Of a stretch of DNA of 64,000 nt, positions 33,535-43,639 are shown in pieces. Each line of letters opens with the position of its first letter. Within the stretch, counting starts at the first letter, position 1. This DNA comes from Lachnospira multipara LB2003 (GTDB lineage: Bacteria > Bacillota > Clostridia > Lachnospirales > Lachnospiraceae), in NCBI RefSeq assembly GCF_000702205.1, contig NZ_JNKW01000007.1, positions 96,945 through 160,944 of the forward strand, written 5' to 3'. A program made the translations under genes and the position numbers. The notes beneath the pieces were generated by a model. It ran no database searches. It saw nothing but the letters and a program-made list of their open reading frames with translations, and was not told the DNA's origin.

Positions 33535-34683
33535 ATGGTGGTAGAGAAAAAATTATTAATTTCATATAATCTACAGTTCTTTGCTAAAGATGGTCCTGGT
33601 GGAGAAAAAACCGAACCTGCTACAGCTAAGAAATTAAAGGATGTAAGAAAAGAAGGCCAGGTAGCAAAAAGTAAGGAAATAATTACGGCTATTTCCCTAA
33701 TGTCTATTTTTATCTTATTAAAGATTTATATTGCTAATCTTGGCAATGATTTTGTAGAGTGCTTTAACAGGTTCTATAACAGCTTTGAAACTATAGTAAA
33801 TACTAGTAAAAGCGGAGTTAGCCCTGGAGTTGCAACAGATATCCTAGGATCAGGTATTAAACTTTGCATATTACTTTTAATACCTATTCTTTTAGTTGGG
33901 GTAATCATTTCAATTCTTGGTAATATGTTACAACAAAGCTGGATGGTTAGTTCAAAACCTCTAATGCCAAAATTTAGTAAAATTAACCCTTTAAACGGCT
34001 TTAAAAGAATTTTTTCCTTTAGGCAATTATTTGAGCTAATTAAATCTGTTGCCATGATGGGAATTCTTGCAGCTGTTGTATATAACACAGTTAAAAGTCA
34101 GGTAAATGTGCTTTTTACTTTTTATGATATATCTTTATATGCAGCAATTGAGCGAACAGGAAAAATTATTATTGATTTAGGCATAAAGGTTAGCGCGGTT
34201 TTTCTAATTATTGGTTTTGTGGACCTTTTATATCAAAGGCATAAATTTAAAAATGATAATATGATGACCAAACAAGAGGTTAAGGATGAATTTAAGAATT
34301 CTGAAGGTGATCCACAGGTTAAGGGTATGATTAGACGTAGAATGAATGAAATCTCTAGACGTCGTATGATGCAGCAGCTTCCAGAAGCAGATGTTGTTAT
34401 TACAAACCCAACTCACTTTGCAGTAGCCCTTAAATATGATCCTCAGTCAGGAAAAGCCCCAATTGTTATAGCTAAGGGTGCGGATTATCTGGCTTTTCAG
34501 ATTAAGGATAAGGCTAGGGAATATGGCATTGAAATTGTGGAAAATAAGCCTCTTGCAAGAATTATTTATCACAATATTGAGTTAGGGGAAGAAATTCCAC
34601 CAGAATTATATGTGGCTGTGGCAGAAATACTAGCTGCAGTTATGCGAACAAAGAATAGAAACTTAACTAGTGCTATGGTATAA
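33535..34683 (+). CDS. flhB: Flagellar export switch protein FlhB, 382 aa
   Basis: FlhB sets substrate class by autocleavage. The N-terminus has NLQFFAKDGPGGEKTEPATA then KKLKDVRKEGQVAKSKE, typical of the family. Four transmembrane segments lie between ~45 and ~235. The cytoplasmic domain carries the self-cleaving NPTH loop, with cleavage expected between Asn291 and Pro292 (VVITNPTHFAVAL). FliK, its partner, is in the hook cassette of the same cluster. Confidence 0.97.
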   Translation: MVVEKKLLISYNLQFFAKDGPGGEKTEPATAKKLKDVRKEGQVAKSKEIITAISLMSIFILLKIYIANLGNDFVECFNRFYNSFETIVNTSKSGVSPGVATDILGSGIKLCILLLIPILLVGVIISILGNMLQQSWMVSSKPLMPKFSKINPLNGFKRIFSFRQLFELIKSVAMMGILAAVVYNTVKSQVNVLFTFYDISLYAAIERTGKIIIDLGIKVSAVFLIIGFVDLLYQRHKFKNDNMMTKQEVKDEFKNSEGDPQVKGMIRRRMNEISRRRMMQQLPEADVVITNPTHFAVALKYDPQSGKAPIVIAKGADYLAFQIKDKAREYGIEIVENKPLARIIYHNIELGEEIPPELYVAVAEILAAVMRTKNRNLTSAMV

Positions 34684-34756
34684 TTAAATTGAGTGAATAA
34701 GATTTAATCAATAAATTATACCTTTGATCTATTTTATTCATGAGAGGGGGAGAAAT

Positions 34757-36802
34757 ATGAAGATAAGTCTAAAAAAGACAGACCTTTTTATAGGTATCTA
34801 TCTTTTATCAGCTGTTTTATTCTTTATTATATCCATTCCTTCATGGTTACTAGATGTTTTACTGGCTTTTAATTTAGCCATAGCCTTGATTGTACTTTTT
34901 AATTCGCTTTTTGCTAAAGAAGTACTTGATATGGCATCATTTCCTACAATTTTGCTTTTTACAACAATTTTTAGAATTGGCTTAAATGTTTCTTCAACTA
35001 AACTTATTCTAAAAAATGGTGATGCAGGTAAGGTAGTATCTACTTTTGGTGAATTCGTAGGTGGCGGTAATTTAATCATTGGTATAATTATTTTTATAAT
35101 TATTATTATCATTCAGTTTATTATTATTAATAAGGGTTCTGAAAGAGTTGCTGAAGTAACAGCAAGATTTACACTTGATGCTATGGCTGGTAAGCAAATG
35201 GCAATTGATTCAGACTTAAACACAGGTGCTATTACAGACAAGGAAGCTGCAGAAAGACGTAAGAAATTACAACTTGAAAATGCCTTCTTTGGTTCTATGG
35301 ATGGTGCTACTAAGTATGTAAAGGGTGATGCAACCGCAGGCCTTATTATTACTGGTATTAACCTTGTTGGTGGTATTGCAATGGGCATGCTTTATGGTGG
35401 TTTAACTGTAAATGAGGCTATGTCTAAATATACAATCTTAACAATTGGTGATGGTCTTAGTTCCCAGATTCCATCTCTTTTAATATCTCTTGCAACTGGT
35501 ATTTTGGTTACAAAGGCTAGTTCAGATGGAGAACTTGGAGATGAAATTGTTGGACAATTATTCTCAATTGACAGGGTTTTAATCATGGTTGGTGCAGCTA
35601 TGATTGTACTTGGTATATTTACTCCTTTGCCTGATATTATTTATATTGCTCTTGGTATTGCAACAATTATTATTGGCAGAAAGTTAAAGACAAAGGCTGG
35701 GGAAGAGCAAATTGAGGATGAAATAAGCAGGGAAGATGAACAAGCCCAAGAAATAAGGAAACCAGAAAATGTTGTTAATCTATTAAATGTAGATCCTATT
35801 GAACTAGAATTTGGCTATGGAATTATTCCTTTAGCTGATGTAAATCAAGGAGGAGATTTACTTGATAGAGTTGTAATGATTAGGCGACAGATTGCTCTTG
35901 AACTTGGTGCTGTGGTGCCAATTATTAGATTAAGGGATAATATTCAGTTAAATCCTAATCAATATATTATAAAAATCAAGGGTATTCAGGTCTCAGATGG
36001 TGAAATCCTATTTGACCACTATATGGCTATGAATCCAGGTTATGTAGAAGAAGAAATTACAGGTATTCCTACATTTGAGCCTTCTTTCCACCTTCCTGCA
36101 ATTTGGATTACAGAAGGACAGAGGGAAAGGGCTGAATCTCTAGGATACACAGTTGTAGATCCACCATCAATTATTGCTACACATCTAACAGAAATAATTA
36201 GACAGCATATTGATGAGCTTCTTACAAGACAGGATGTACAAAATCTTATTAATAATATTAAAGACAATAATCAGGCATTAATTGATGAATTAGTGCCAAA
36301 GTTACTTGGTATTGGCGAAATTCAAAAGGTGTTACAAAATCTATTAGCTGAAGGTATCTCTATTAGAGATTTAGTAACTATTTTTGAAACCTTAGCAGAC
36401 CATGCTGCCGTAACAAGGGATACAGATATATTAACAGAATATGTTAGACAAAGCTTAAAGAGGGCAATTTCAGGAAAGTATTTTTCTAACAATGAGACCA
36501 CATCTGTTATAACTCTAGATCCTAGTATTGAACAGGAAATTATGAGTTCTGTTAAGAATACCGAGCAGGGTTCATACCTTTCTCTTGATCCGGAAAGAAC
36601 TAAGAAAATTATGGACTCTACAGGAAGTGAGTTAAAGAAATTAGAGGATATGGGAAAAAATCCAATAGTTATCACTTCACCAATTGTAAGATTATATTTT
36701 AAAAAGCTTGCAGTTGATTATTATAAGGACATTATTGTGATTTCATATAATGAGGTGGAATCCAATGTAGAACTACAATCAGTGGGGATGGTGACAGCGT
36801 AA
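34757..36802 (+). CDS. flhA: Flagellar export gate protein FlhA, 681 aa
   Basis: FlhA forms the nonameric export gate and uses the proton gradient. The ATG at 34757 has GAGAGGGGGAG upstream; a start at 34724 adds an unneeded 11 residues. Eight transmembrane helices occupy ~1-320, with the FHIPEP signatures FPTILLFTTIFRIGLNVSST and RFTLDAMAGKQMAIDSDL. The cytoplasmic domain (~350-681) includes the chaperone-docking region. Stops directly before flhF. Confidence 0.97.
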   Translation: MKISLKKTDLFIGIYLLSAVLFFIISIPSWLLDVLLAFNLAIALIVLFNSLFAKEVLDMASFPTILLFTTIFRIGLNVSSTKLILKNGDAGKVVSTFGEFVGGGNLIIGIIIFIIIIIIQFIIINKGSERVAEVTARFTLDAMAGKQMAIDSDLNTGAITDKEAAERRKKLQLENAFFGSMDGATKYVKGDATAGLIITGINLVGGIAMGMLYGGLTVNEAMSKYTILTIGDGLSSQIPSLLISLATGILVTKASSDGELGDEIVGQLFSIDRVLIMVGAAMIVLGIFTPLPDIIYIALGIATIIIGRKLKTKAGEEQIEDEISREDEQAQEIRKPENVVNLLNVDPIELEFGYGIIPLADVNQGGDLLDRVVMIRRQIALELGAVVPIIRLRDNIQLNPNQYIIKIKGIQVSDGEILFDHYMAMNPGYVEEEITGIPTFEPSFHLPAIWITEGQRERAESLGYTVVDPPSIIATHLTEIIRQHIDELLTRQDVQNLINNIKDNNQALIDELVPKLLGIGEIQKVLQNLLAEGISIRDLVTIFETLADHAAVTRDTDILTEYVRQSLKRAISGKYFSNNETTSVITLDPSIEQEIMSSVKNTEQGSYLSLDPERTKKIMDSTGSELKKLEDMGKNPIVITSPIVRLYFKKLAVDYYKDIIVISYNEVESNVELQSVGMVTA

Positions 36803-38188
36803 ATGATAGTTAAGAAATTTCAGGCGCCAACAGAAAATGAGGCAATTTTAAAAGCAAAGGATGAATTAGGCACAAATGCAGTTATTTTAAATGTTAAGAC
36901 CTTAAGACAAAGAGGAGTATTTAGAATTTTTAAAAAGGACTCTATAGAAATAACTGCTGCCTTAGAGGAGAAGGAATTTATAAAGAATGTTAATAAAAAT
37001 AAGCCAGAATTAAAGGATGAAATTTTAGAGGATAAAGAAGGGATTGAAATAAGTAATAATCAAGAAAAAGACGAGAAAACAAGTGGAAGCTCTAATATTG
37101 ATTTAAGAGCTGATGAAGAAATAGATTTAAACGATCCTAAAAAAATTGAGGAAAGACTAGATGCCCTTCAAAGAATAATGCTTGAGGGCACAACAAATAA
37201 AAGCAGGACTGATAGACCTAAGCCAAGGAAAAGCCCTTCTTATGATTTAAACAGTGAAGACTTATTTATAGATAACGGAAAAATCTATAGTAAGGAAGAA
37301 GTAGAAAGTAAAACTAAAACAACAAAAGAGAATAAGAATGAAATTAAAAATAGTACTAAGGAAGAAAACCATGTTGAAACAAGCGCAAATGATAAGTTTT
37401 TAAAGCTTATATATAAAAAGCTAGAGGACAATGAAGTTGATAAAATATATATTGATGAGATTATTGAAGAAATAAGACATTCCTTAAGAAAAGAATCTAA
37501 TATTGATGATATCTTATCAGCTATTTATCAAAAAATTATTCTTAAGCTTGGTAAGCCAAGAACAATTGAAATAAAGAATAAGCCTAAGCTTGTATTTTTT
37601 ATAGGGCCTACTGGTGTTGGTAAGACTACAACCATCGCAAAAATCGCATCTAAATTTAAATTGGAAAAATATGCAAAGGTAGCCTTTATTACAAGTGATA
37701 CTTATAGAATAGCGGCAGTTGAACAACTTAATACATATGCATCTATTATTGATTGCCCTGTGGATGTTGTTTATGGAGCGGATGAATTAAGTGAAAGTCT
37801 AGAAAGCTTTAAATCTTACGATTTAATTTTAGTAGATACAGCGGGACGCTCTCATAAATCAGAAGAGCAAATGGAAGAATTAATGGAATTACTTAGCGCT
37901 ACTAATCAATTTAAGGATGTATATGACTTAGAAATATACCTGACTTTAAGTGTAACTACTAAGTATAAGGACCTAGTTAATATAACTAATAAGTATAAGT
38001 GTATTAAAGATTGGGGAATAATTTTTACAAAGCTTGATGAGACTTGTTCTCTAGGTAATATCATCAATATAAAAATGCTTACAAATGCCCCTCTTTCATA
38101 TACAACATCGGGACAAAATGTTCCAAATGATATTGAAGTTGTTAACGAGCAATTTATTGCTAAGCAGTTGTTGGGAGGTAACCAATAA
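36803..38188 (+). CDS. flhF: Flagellar SRP-like GTPase FlhF, 461 aa
   Basis: FlhF governs flagellar number and placement. The ATG follows the flhA stop without a gap. The N-terminus MIVKKFQAPTENEAILKAKD ELG is typical. A long charged low-complexity B region (~70-200) precedes the N and G domains. The P-loop GPTGVGKT is at 268-275, followed by SDTYRIAAVEQL and DTAGRSH (G3). The TKLDET motif (G4) is near 411. The stop shares a base with the flhG start. Confidence 0.96.
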   Translation: MIVKKFQAPTENEAILKAKDELGTNAVILNVKTLRQRGVFRIFKKDSIEITAALEEKEFIKNVNKNKPELKDEILEDKEGIEISNNQEKDEKTSGSSNIDLRADEEIDLNDPKKIEERLDALQRIMLEGTTNKSRTDRPKPRKSPSYDLNSEDLFIDNGKIYSKEEVESKTKTTKENKNEIKNSTKEENHVETSANDKFLKLIYKKLEDNEVDKIYIDEIIEEIRHSLRKESNIDDILSAIYQKIILKLGKPRTIEIKNKPKLVFFIGPTGVGKTTTIAKIASKFKLEKYAKVAFITSDTYRIAAVEQLNTYASIIDCPVDVVYGADELSESLESFKSYDLILVDTAGRSHKSEEQMEELMELLSATNQFKDVYDLEIYLTLSVTTKYKDLVNITNKYKCIKDWGIIFTKLDETCSLGNIINIKMLTNAPLSYTTSGQNVPNDIEVVNEQFIAKQLLGGNQ

Positions 38189-39066
38189 TGGATCAGGCAC
38201 AGACACTACGCAATATAATAAAATTTCAAAATGCGAATATGGTTTCTAATGCAAGGGTAATTGCGGTTACTAGCGGCAAAGGTGGAGTTGGTAAAAGTAA
38301 TGTATCAATTAATTTGGCAATACAGTTTGTTAAGATGGGGAAGAAAGTCATTATTCTTGATGCAGATTTTGGTCTTGCAAATATTGAGGTTATGTTTGGG
38401 GTAATACCTAGATATAATCTTAGCGATATAATGTATAAGGGTAAAGATATAAAAGATATTATTACTAAAGGACCGCTAGATATAGGTTTTATATCTGGTG
38501 GTTCTGGAATAGCAAAATTAGTAAATCTTGATAGAGAACAAATAAAAAGACTAGTTAATAAAATGTCTGATTTGGAGTCTATGTGCGATATTATAATTAT
38601 TGATACAGGTGCAGGAATAGCAGATTCTGTTATGGAATTTTTGGTTGCAAGTCCAGAAACAATTGTGGTTACTACTCCTGAACCAACCTCAATAACTGAT
38701 TCTTATGCACTTCTTAAAAGTCTTAGTATGCATTCTCAATTTAGACCTAAGGATTGCAAAATTAAGATGATAGCCAATAAAGTAGAATCAGAAAAAGAAG
38801 GTGAGATGCTACATGAAAAACTTAATTTAGTGGTATCTAAATTCCTTGATATTGATATTGAATATTTAGGAATAATACCACAGGATAGTAATGTTACAAA
38901 GGCAGTTATGAAACAAAGTCCAGTATCAATTAATTATCCTAATTCACCAGCAACTAAGGCTTTTGAGAATATTTCAAATAGATTACTAGATGCAGGAACT
39001 GATGTAGCGGTTTACAAGAGAGGAATAAGAGGATATTTAAAAAATGTTTTCGCTAAGATGCTTTAA
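38188..39066 (+). CDS. flhG: MinD-like ATPase FlhG (YlxH), 292 aa
   Basis: FlhG counts and spaces flagella together with FlhF. The ATG overlaps the flhF stop (TAATG). The deviant Walker A KGGVGKS is at 31-37, with a conserved N-terminal activating helix containing QAQTLRNIIK. Other MinD signatures are ILDADFGLANIEVMFG and IIIDTGAGI. The C-terminus (~275-292) ends in an amphipathic segment, RGIRGYLKNVFAKML, which may bind membrane. Confidence 0.95.
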   Translation: MDQAQTLRNIIKFQNANMVSNARVIAVTSGKGGVGKSNVSINLAIQFVKMGKKVIILDADFGLANIEVMFGVIPRYNLSDIMYKGKDIKDIITKGPLDIGFISGGSGIAKLVNLDREQIKRLVNKMSDLESMCDIIIIDTGAGIADSVMEFLVASPETIVVTTPEPTSITDSYALLKSLSMHSQFRPKDCKIKMIANKVESEKEGEMLHEKLNLVVSKFLDIDIEYLGIIPQDSNVTKAVMKQSPVSINYPNSPATKAFENISNRLLDAGTDVAVYKRGIRGYLKNVFAKML

Positions 39067-39102
39067 AAATGATTTTTCATTTTAAAACTGGGGGGTGATT
39101 AT

Positions 39103-39819
39103 ATGTTAAGCAGAATTGCCATTGGAACCAAAATGGAGATAGCAAGACCTTTTGATCGTTTTACTGGGGAATTAACAACGAATAAGTCTTATATTAGTCA
39201 AGTGCTTGACATAAGGTCTGATGAATTAGTTTGTGCAATGCCAATTTTTGAGGGTAGAATTGTACCATTAGAAGTTGAAAGTGATTATGTTGCATATTTT
39301 TATACATCACAAGGAATCTATAAAGCTGATGTTATTGCAGTTTCTAGAAGTAAAGAAGGAAATATCTATACAGTTAATTTTAAATTACAATCAGATTTGA
39401 TTAAATTTCAAAGACGTGAATTTTACAGGCTTGAATGCACAATAGAGGTGCGATTAATATCCCTAACAGATGAAGAAACTAAGTTTTTTCTTAAGGAATC
39501 TAAATTACCTAATAACTTGCAAGAGACATTCCTTAAGGCTATAATAGTAGATATAAGTGGCGGAGGAGTAAGAGTGTTTACTCCAAGACAATTAAATATA
39601 ACAGAATTTGTTTCACTAGAGTTTGAGCTAAAGGTTTTAGGAAAAATAAAGAGATTTAGGCTAGCAGGAAAAGTGGTTATGTCTAGCGAAAGTCCTAATA
39701 TAAGTGATATTTACGATACTAGAATAGAATTCAAACGAATTGCCGAAAATGATAGAGCAGACATAGTAAAATATATTTTTGAACAGCAGAGGCGACTTCG
39801 TAAAATGGAAAGGGGTTAA
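39103..39819 (+). CDS. PilZ domain c-di-GMP receptor (YcgR/FlgZ-like), 238 aa
   Basis: A YcgR N-terminal domain (~1-100) is followed by a PilZ domain (~103-235). The c-di-GMP motifs are present: RREFYR (~107-112, RxxxR type) and DISGGGVRVF (D/NxSxxG, near 150). GGGGGGTG precedes the ATG. Members of this family slow or stop the motor when c-di-GMP binds. Its place between flhG and cheB, absent in the Bacillus order, couples the cluster to second-messenger control. Ligand binding is inferred from the motifs. Confidence 0.88.
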   Translation: MLSRIAIGTKMEIARPFDRFTGELTTNKSYISQVLDIRSDELVCAMPIFEGRIVPLEVESDYVAYFYTSQGIYKADVIAVSRSKEGNIYTVNFKLQSDLIKFQRREFYRLECTIEVRLISLTDEETKFFLKESKLPNNLQETFLKAIIVDISGGGVRVFTPRQLNITEFVSLEFELKVLGKIKRFRLAGKVVMSSESPNISDIYDTRIEFKRIAENDRADIVKYIFEQQRRLRKMERG

Positions 39820-39821
39820 CC

Positions 39822-41021
39822 ATGGCTAAAAAAATTTTGATTATTGATGATTCTGCACTCATGAGAAGAGTTATATCTGATATAATAAACGAAGGTAATG
39901 AGTACGAAGTGGCGGCTGTGGCAAGAGATGGCTTAGAAGGCTTCGACAAGATCGTGTCTAATCCAAATATGTATAGTGCAGTTATTCTAGATATTAATAT
40001 GCCAAAGATGAATGGATTAGAGCTTTTAAAAAAATTACAGCAAAATAACATAAGTCAAACGGTTATTGTAGTTAGCACCGTGGCCAAAGAAGGTGCAAGA
40101 GAAACTATACAAGCCTTAGAATATGGAGCATTTGATTTTGTAACTAAGCCAGAGAACTATCTTGAGACCAAAAGCGAACAATTTAAGAAAAGAATTCATG
40201 AGATGCTTGATGTTGCAACTAATACAAGGGAATCAAGAGAAAGAGTTGCAAAAGCATCTAGTTCACCTTTAAGGAATACCAATACTTTAAAAACTACAGG
40301 TTTAAGCAGTAAAACAATAGCTAACAAAAGTTCAACTAGTGGGCTAGCATCAACCACTAACAGACCATTAAGATCTAGTTCAAGTCAAACAACAGTTAGT
40401 AAGGTAAGTGCATCACAGTATAGTGGTGTAAAAAAGGGTAAGCAAAAGTTAGTTGCGCTTGCATGTTCTACAGGTGGACCAAAATCATTACAATCTGTTA
40501 TACCAATGCTTCCAAAAAATTTAGATGCAGGAATTGTATTGGTACAACACATGCCGGCAGGTTTTACAGCTTCACTAGCTCAGCGTCTTGATGAAATGAG
40601 CGAAATAAGCGTAAAGGAAGCGGCTGATGGTGACATTATAAATAAAGGTCATGTCTATATAGCACCAGGGGGAAGACATATAAAGGTCATGAAAGAAGGA
40701 GCAAATTATGTGATTAGACTTAATGATGCACCTGCAATTGATGGCCTTAGACCATGTGCAAATGTAATGTATGATTCGTTACAAAATACCAGCTTTGATG
40801 AAATAACTTGCGTTGTACTTACAGGAATGGGAGCTGATGGAACTAACGGAATTAAGGGACTAGCAGCAAGTAAGAAAAATATACATGTAATAGCACAAGA
40901 TGAACAAACCTGTGTAGTATATGGAATGCCTAAAGCGCTAGCTTTAACCGGTCTTGTTAATGAGGTCGTACCTCTTGGTAAGGTGGCTGAAGCAATAACT
41001 AAGAACGTGGGGGTATCTTAA
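39822..41021 (+). CDS. cheB: Chemotaxis protein-glutamate methylesterase CheB, 399 aa
   Basis: CheB demethylates and deamidates receptors in adaptation. The receiver domain (~1-125) carries Asp57 in VILDINMPKMNG. A Ser/Thr/Lys-rich linker (~140-205) is unusually long and basic. The methylesterase domain starts KLVALACSTGGPKSLQSVI with nucleophile Ser216, includes VLVQHMPAGFT with the catalytic His, and VVLTGMGADGTNGI with the catalytic Asp. Starts 2 nt after the PilZ gene. Confidence 0.97.
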   Translation: MAKKILIIDDSALMRRVISDIINEGNEYEVAAVARDGLEGFDKIVSNPNMYSAVILDINMPKMNGLELLKKLQQNNISQTVIVVSTVAKEGARETIQALEYGAFDFVTKPENYLETKSEQFKKRIHEMLDVATNTRESRERVAKASSSPLRNTNTLKTTGLSSKTIANKSSTSGLASTTNRPLRSSSSQTTVSKVSASQYSGVKKGKQKLVALACSTGGPKSLQSVIPMLPKNLDAGIVLVQHMPAGFTASLAQRLDEMSEISVKEAADGDIINKGHVYIAPGGRHIKVMKEGANYVIRLNDAPAIDGLRPCANVMYDSLQNTSFDEITCVVLTGMGADGTNGIKGLAASKKNIHVIAQDEQTCVVYGMPKALALTGLVNEVVPLGKVAEAITKNVGVS

Positions 41022-41022
41022 A

Positions 41023-43131
41023 ATGGATGTAAGCCAGTATTTAGAGATATTTATTGATGAATCGAATGAACATTTACAATCTATTTCAGATGGTGTAATG
41101 GTACTCGAAAAAGAACCAGACAATCAGGATACTATTAATGAGATTTTCCGTGCTGCCCATTCTTTAAAGGGTATGGCTGGTACCATGGGTTATAAGAGAA
41201 TGCAAAATCTTACTCATGATATGGAAAATGTTTTTTCTGAGGTAAGAAACGGAAATATTAATGTTACTTCAGAAATGTGTGATGTATTGTTTCAGTGTAT
41301 GGATGCGCTAGAAACCTATGTTTCTAACATTCAGGCAAACCAAGATGAAGGTACAGATGATAATGAAGACATAATTAAAGCCTTAAATGCTTTCATTGCT
41401 GGTGTTGGTGGGGATAAGAAAGATAAAAAGGACACACCAAAGGAAGAGGCAGCAAAGGAAGAAGCTGCGAAAGAAGAGGCACCAAAGGAAGAAGCAGGCA
41501 AGGCAGCAGCAGGAGATGCCCTTGAAGGTTTAACATTAGCTGATTTTGAAAAAGCTGCAGTTAATGAAGCAATTGAAAAGAATATATCAGTATATAATAT
41601 CAAGGTTTCTGTTGAGGAATCATGCGTGCTTAAAGCAGCAAGAGCCTTCCTTGTATTTAAGAATCTAGAAGGTCATTGTGAGGTTATTAAGTCAGATCCA
41701 ACAACTCAGGATATTGAGGATGAGAGATTTGATTTTGACTTTAGAATCCTTATTACAACAGAAGAACCACTTGATACAATTATAAATATTATTAAGAGTG
41801 TATCTGAAATTAAGGATGCAGAAAGTAAACAAGTTACAGAAAAGATTGGCGAAGAAGCAGAAAAAGAAGAGGTTAAACAGGAGACAAAGCCTGCTAAGCA
41901 AGAAACAAAACCTGCTAAACCTGCTGCAAAACCAGCAGGTAAGGAAGCTGCAAAACCAGCAGCAAAACCTGTCAGCCATACTGTAAGAGTAGATATTGAA
42001 AAGTTAGATGTACTTATGAATCTTGTATCCGAACTTATTATTGCAAAAAATGGTTTGGTTTCTGCAAGTAATGATGGAGAGAATGGTGGAATTAAGTCAG
42101 CTAACTTTACAGAACAAATTGAATATCTTGAAAGAGTAACAACAAATCTTCATGAATCAGTTATGAAGGTTCGAATGATGCCTATTGAATCAGTTATTTC
42201 AAAATTCCCTCGAATGGTAAGAGACTTATCAAAGAAGCTTGATAAGAAGATGGAATTATATATCACTGGTGAGGATACAGAACTTGATAGAACTGTAATT
42301 GATGAAATTGGTGATCCAATCATGCATATGATTAGAAACTCTGCCGATCACGGTCTTGAACCTACTGAGGTCCGTATTGAAAGAGGTAAGCCTGAAGCTG
42401 GTACAATTGAACTTAACGCCTTCCAGGAAGGTAATAACGTAGTTATTGAAGTTAAGGATGATGGTAATGGTGTTGATACTGAAAGAGTTAAGGCAAAGGC
42501 TGTAGAAAAAGGCGCTATTACTCAGGAACAGGCTGATTCAATGACTGAAAAAGAGGCTATAGACTTACTATTTAGACCATCTTTCTCAACAGCAGAAAAG
42601 ATTACAGATGTTTCAGGTAGAGGTGTTGGTCTTGATGTAGTTAAGTCAAAGATTGAAGCTCTTGGTGGTGATGTTGAAGTTAAGTCAGTATTTGGACAGG
42701 GTTCAACATTTAGTATTAGACTTCCACTTACTCTTGCTATTATTCAGGCATTAATGGTTAAGCTTGGTGATGAAAAATATGCAATTTCCCTTGGTTCTAT
42801 TGAGACAATTGAGGACATTGCAATTAGCGAAATTAAATATGTACATGCTAAGGAAGTAATTCATTTAAGAGGATCAGTTATTCCTTTGATAAGACTAAGA
42901 GAAATTCTTGATGTTCCAGGAGAACCAGAAGAGTCAGATACAATTGTGGTTGTAATTGTACGTAAGGGCGATAAACTTGCAGGTCTTGTAGTTGATAGCC
43001 TTATTGGACAGATGGAAATAGTTATTAAGTCACTTGGTAAATATATAAGTATTAATAAGATGATTAGTGGTGCAACTATTCTTGGTGATGGTTCTGTAGC
43101 ATTAATTATTGATGCTAATACATTAGTATAG
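41023..43131 (+). CDS. cheA: Chemotaxis sensor histidine kinase CheA, 702 aa
   Basis: CheA phosphorylates CheY and CheB. P1 has the phospho-acceptor His46 in AAHSLKGMAGT. An acidic linker of KEEA/KEEAA repeats (~135-160) leads to the P2 domain (~165-275). A second linker rich in ETKPAK and AAKPA (~285-325) precedes P3 dimerisation (~330-395), P4 kinase with N box ELYITGEDTELDRT and HMIRNSADHGLE, G1 VKDDGNGVD and G2 GRGVGLDVVK, and the P5 CheW-like domain (~570-702). All catalytic boxes are intact. Confidence 0.97.
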   Translation: MDVSQYLEIFIDESNEHLQSISDGVMVLEKEPDNQDTINEIFRAAHSLKGMAGTMGYKRMQNLTHDMENVFSEVRNGNINVTSEMCDVLFQCMDALETYVSNIQANQDEGTDDNEDIIKALNAFIAGVGGDKKDKKDTPKEEAAKEEAAKEEAPKEEAGKAAAGDALEGLTLADFEKAAVNEAIEKNISVYNIKVSVEESCVLKAARAFLVFKNLEGHCEVIKSDPTTQDIEDERFDFDFRILITTEEPLDTIINIIKSVSEIKDAESKQVTEKIGEEAEKEEVKQETKPAKQETKPAKPAAKPAGKEAAKPAAKPVSHTVRVDIEKLDVLMNLVSELIIAKNGLVSASNDGENGGIKSANFTEQIEYLERVTTNLHESVMKVRMMPIESVISKFPRMVRDLSKKLDKKMELYITGEDTELDRTVIDEIGDPIMHMIRNSADHGLEPTEVRIERGKPEAGTIELNAFQEGNNVVIEVKDDGNGVDTERVKAKAVEKGAITQEQADSMTEKEAIDLLFRPSFSTAEKITDVSGRGVGLDVVKSKIEALGGDVEVKSVFGQGSTFSIRLPLTLAIIQALMVKLGDEKYAISLGSIETIEDIAISEIKYVHAKEVIHLRGSVIPLIRLREILDVPGEPEESDTIVVVIVRKGDKLAGLVVDSLIGQMEIVIKSLGKYISINKMISGATILGDGSVALIIDANTLV

Positions 43132-43143
43132 GGGGTAACGGCT

Positions 43144-43623
43144 GTGGATAATGTTAATGCTATTGAAGATAAGAGCATGGATAATTCAACATCTGTGCAG
43201 TACATTGTAGTAAAAATAGGTAGTGAACAGTACGGTATTAATATTAATTATATTGATAATATTGTACGAAGCGAGCCAATTACAAGAGTTCCAAAAACTC
43301 AGACTTATTACAAGGGTGTAATAAATCTACGTGGTGAGATTATTCCTGTAATGAGTGTAAGAATTAAACTAGGACTTGAACCTGATGAATTTACTGATAA
43401 GACAAGATTTATTATCGTTAAGGTAGATGGTGCAACAATTGGTGTAATTGTTGATCAGGTTAAGGAAGTAGTTACACTTGATAATGACAGTATTGAAAAG
43501 GTAAATAAGGCAAATAATTCAGATGCAGCAGCTAACTATATTGAAAGTATTGGTAAGAGTAATGGCGAATTAATTTCCCTTCTTGATATTGTGGGATTAA
43601 TTGTAGAGGCTAGTGATAAATAG
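43144..43623 (+). CDS. cheW: Chemotaxis coupling protein CheW, 159 aa
   Basis: CheW bridges receptors and CheA. The GTG at 43144 has TAGGGGGT upstream. A CheW domain covers ~20-155, with NIDNIVRSEPITRVPKTQTY-like coupling segment (YIDNIVRSEPITRVPK), GVINLRGEIIPVMSVRIKLG and IVKVDGATIGVIVDQVKEV. N-terminal ~17 residues are a Ser/Asn-rich extension. Position between cheA and cheC is as in Bacillus. Confidence 0.96.
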   Translation: MDNVNAIEDKSMDNSTSVQYIVVKIGSEQYGININYIDNIVRSEPITRVPKTQTYYKGVINLRGEIIPVMSVRIKLGLEPDEFTDKTRFIIVKVDGATIGVIVDQVKEVVTLDNDSIEKVNKANNSDAAANYIESIGKSNGELISLLDIVGLIVEASDK

Positions 43624-43639
43624 CTAGAATGGTGGTGTC

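Noticed and set aside
39061..39083. AAAATGA/TCATTTT hairpin after flhG
   Set aside because: A/T-only stem with no useful tail just ahead of the PilZ ribosome site; probably incidental.
41331..41603. Minus-strand frame with Ala-Ala-Ser-Ser-Phe repeats
   Set aside because: These repeats are the antisense image of the KEEA linker of CheA.
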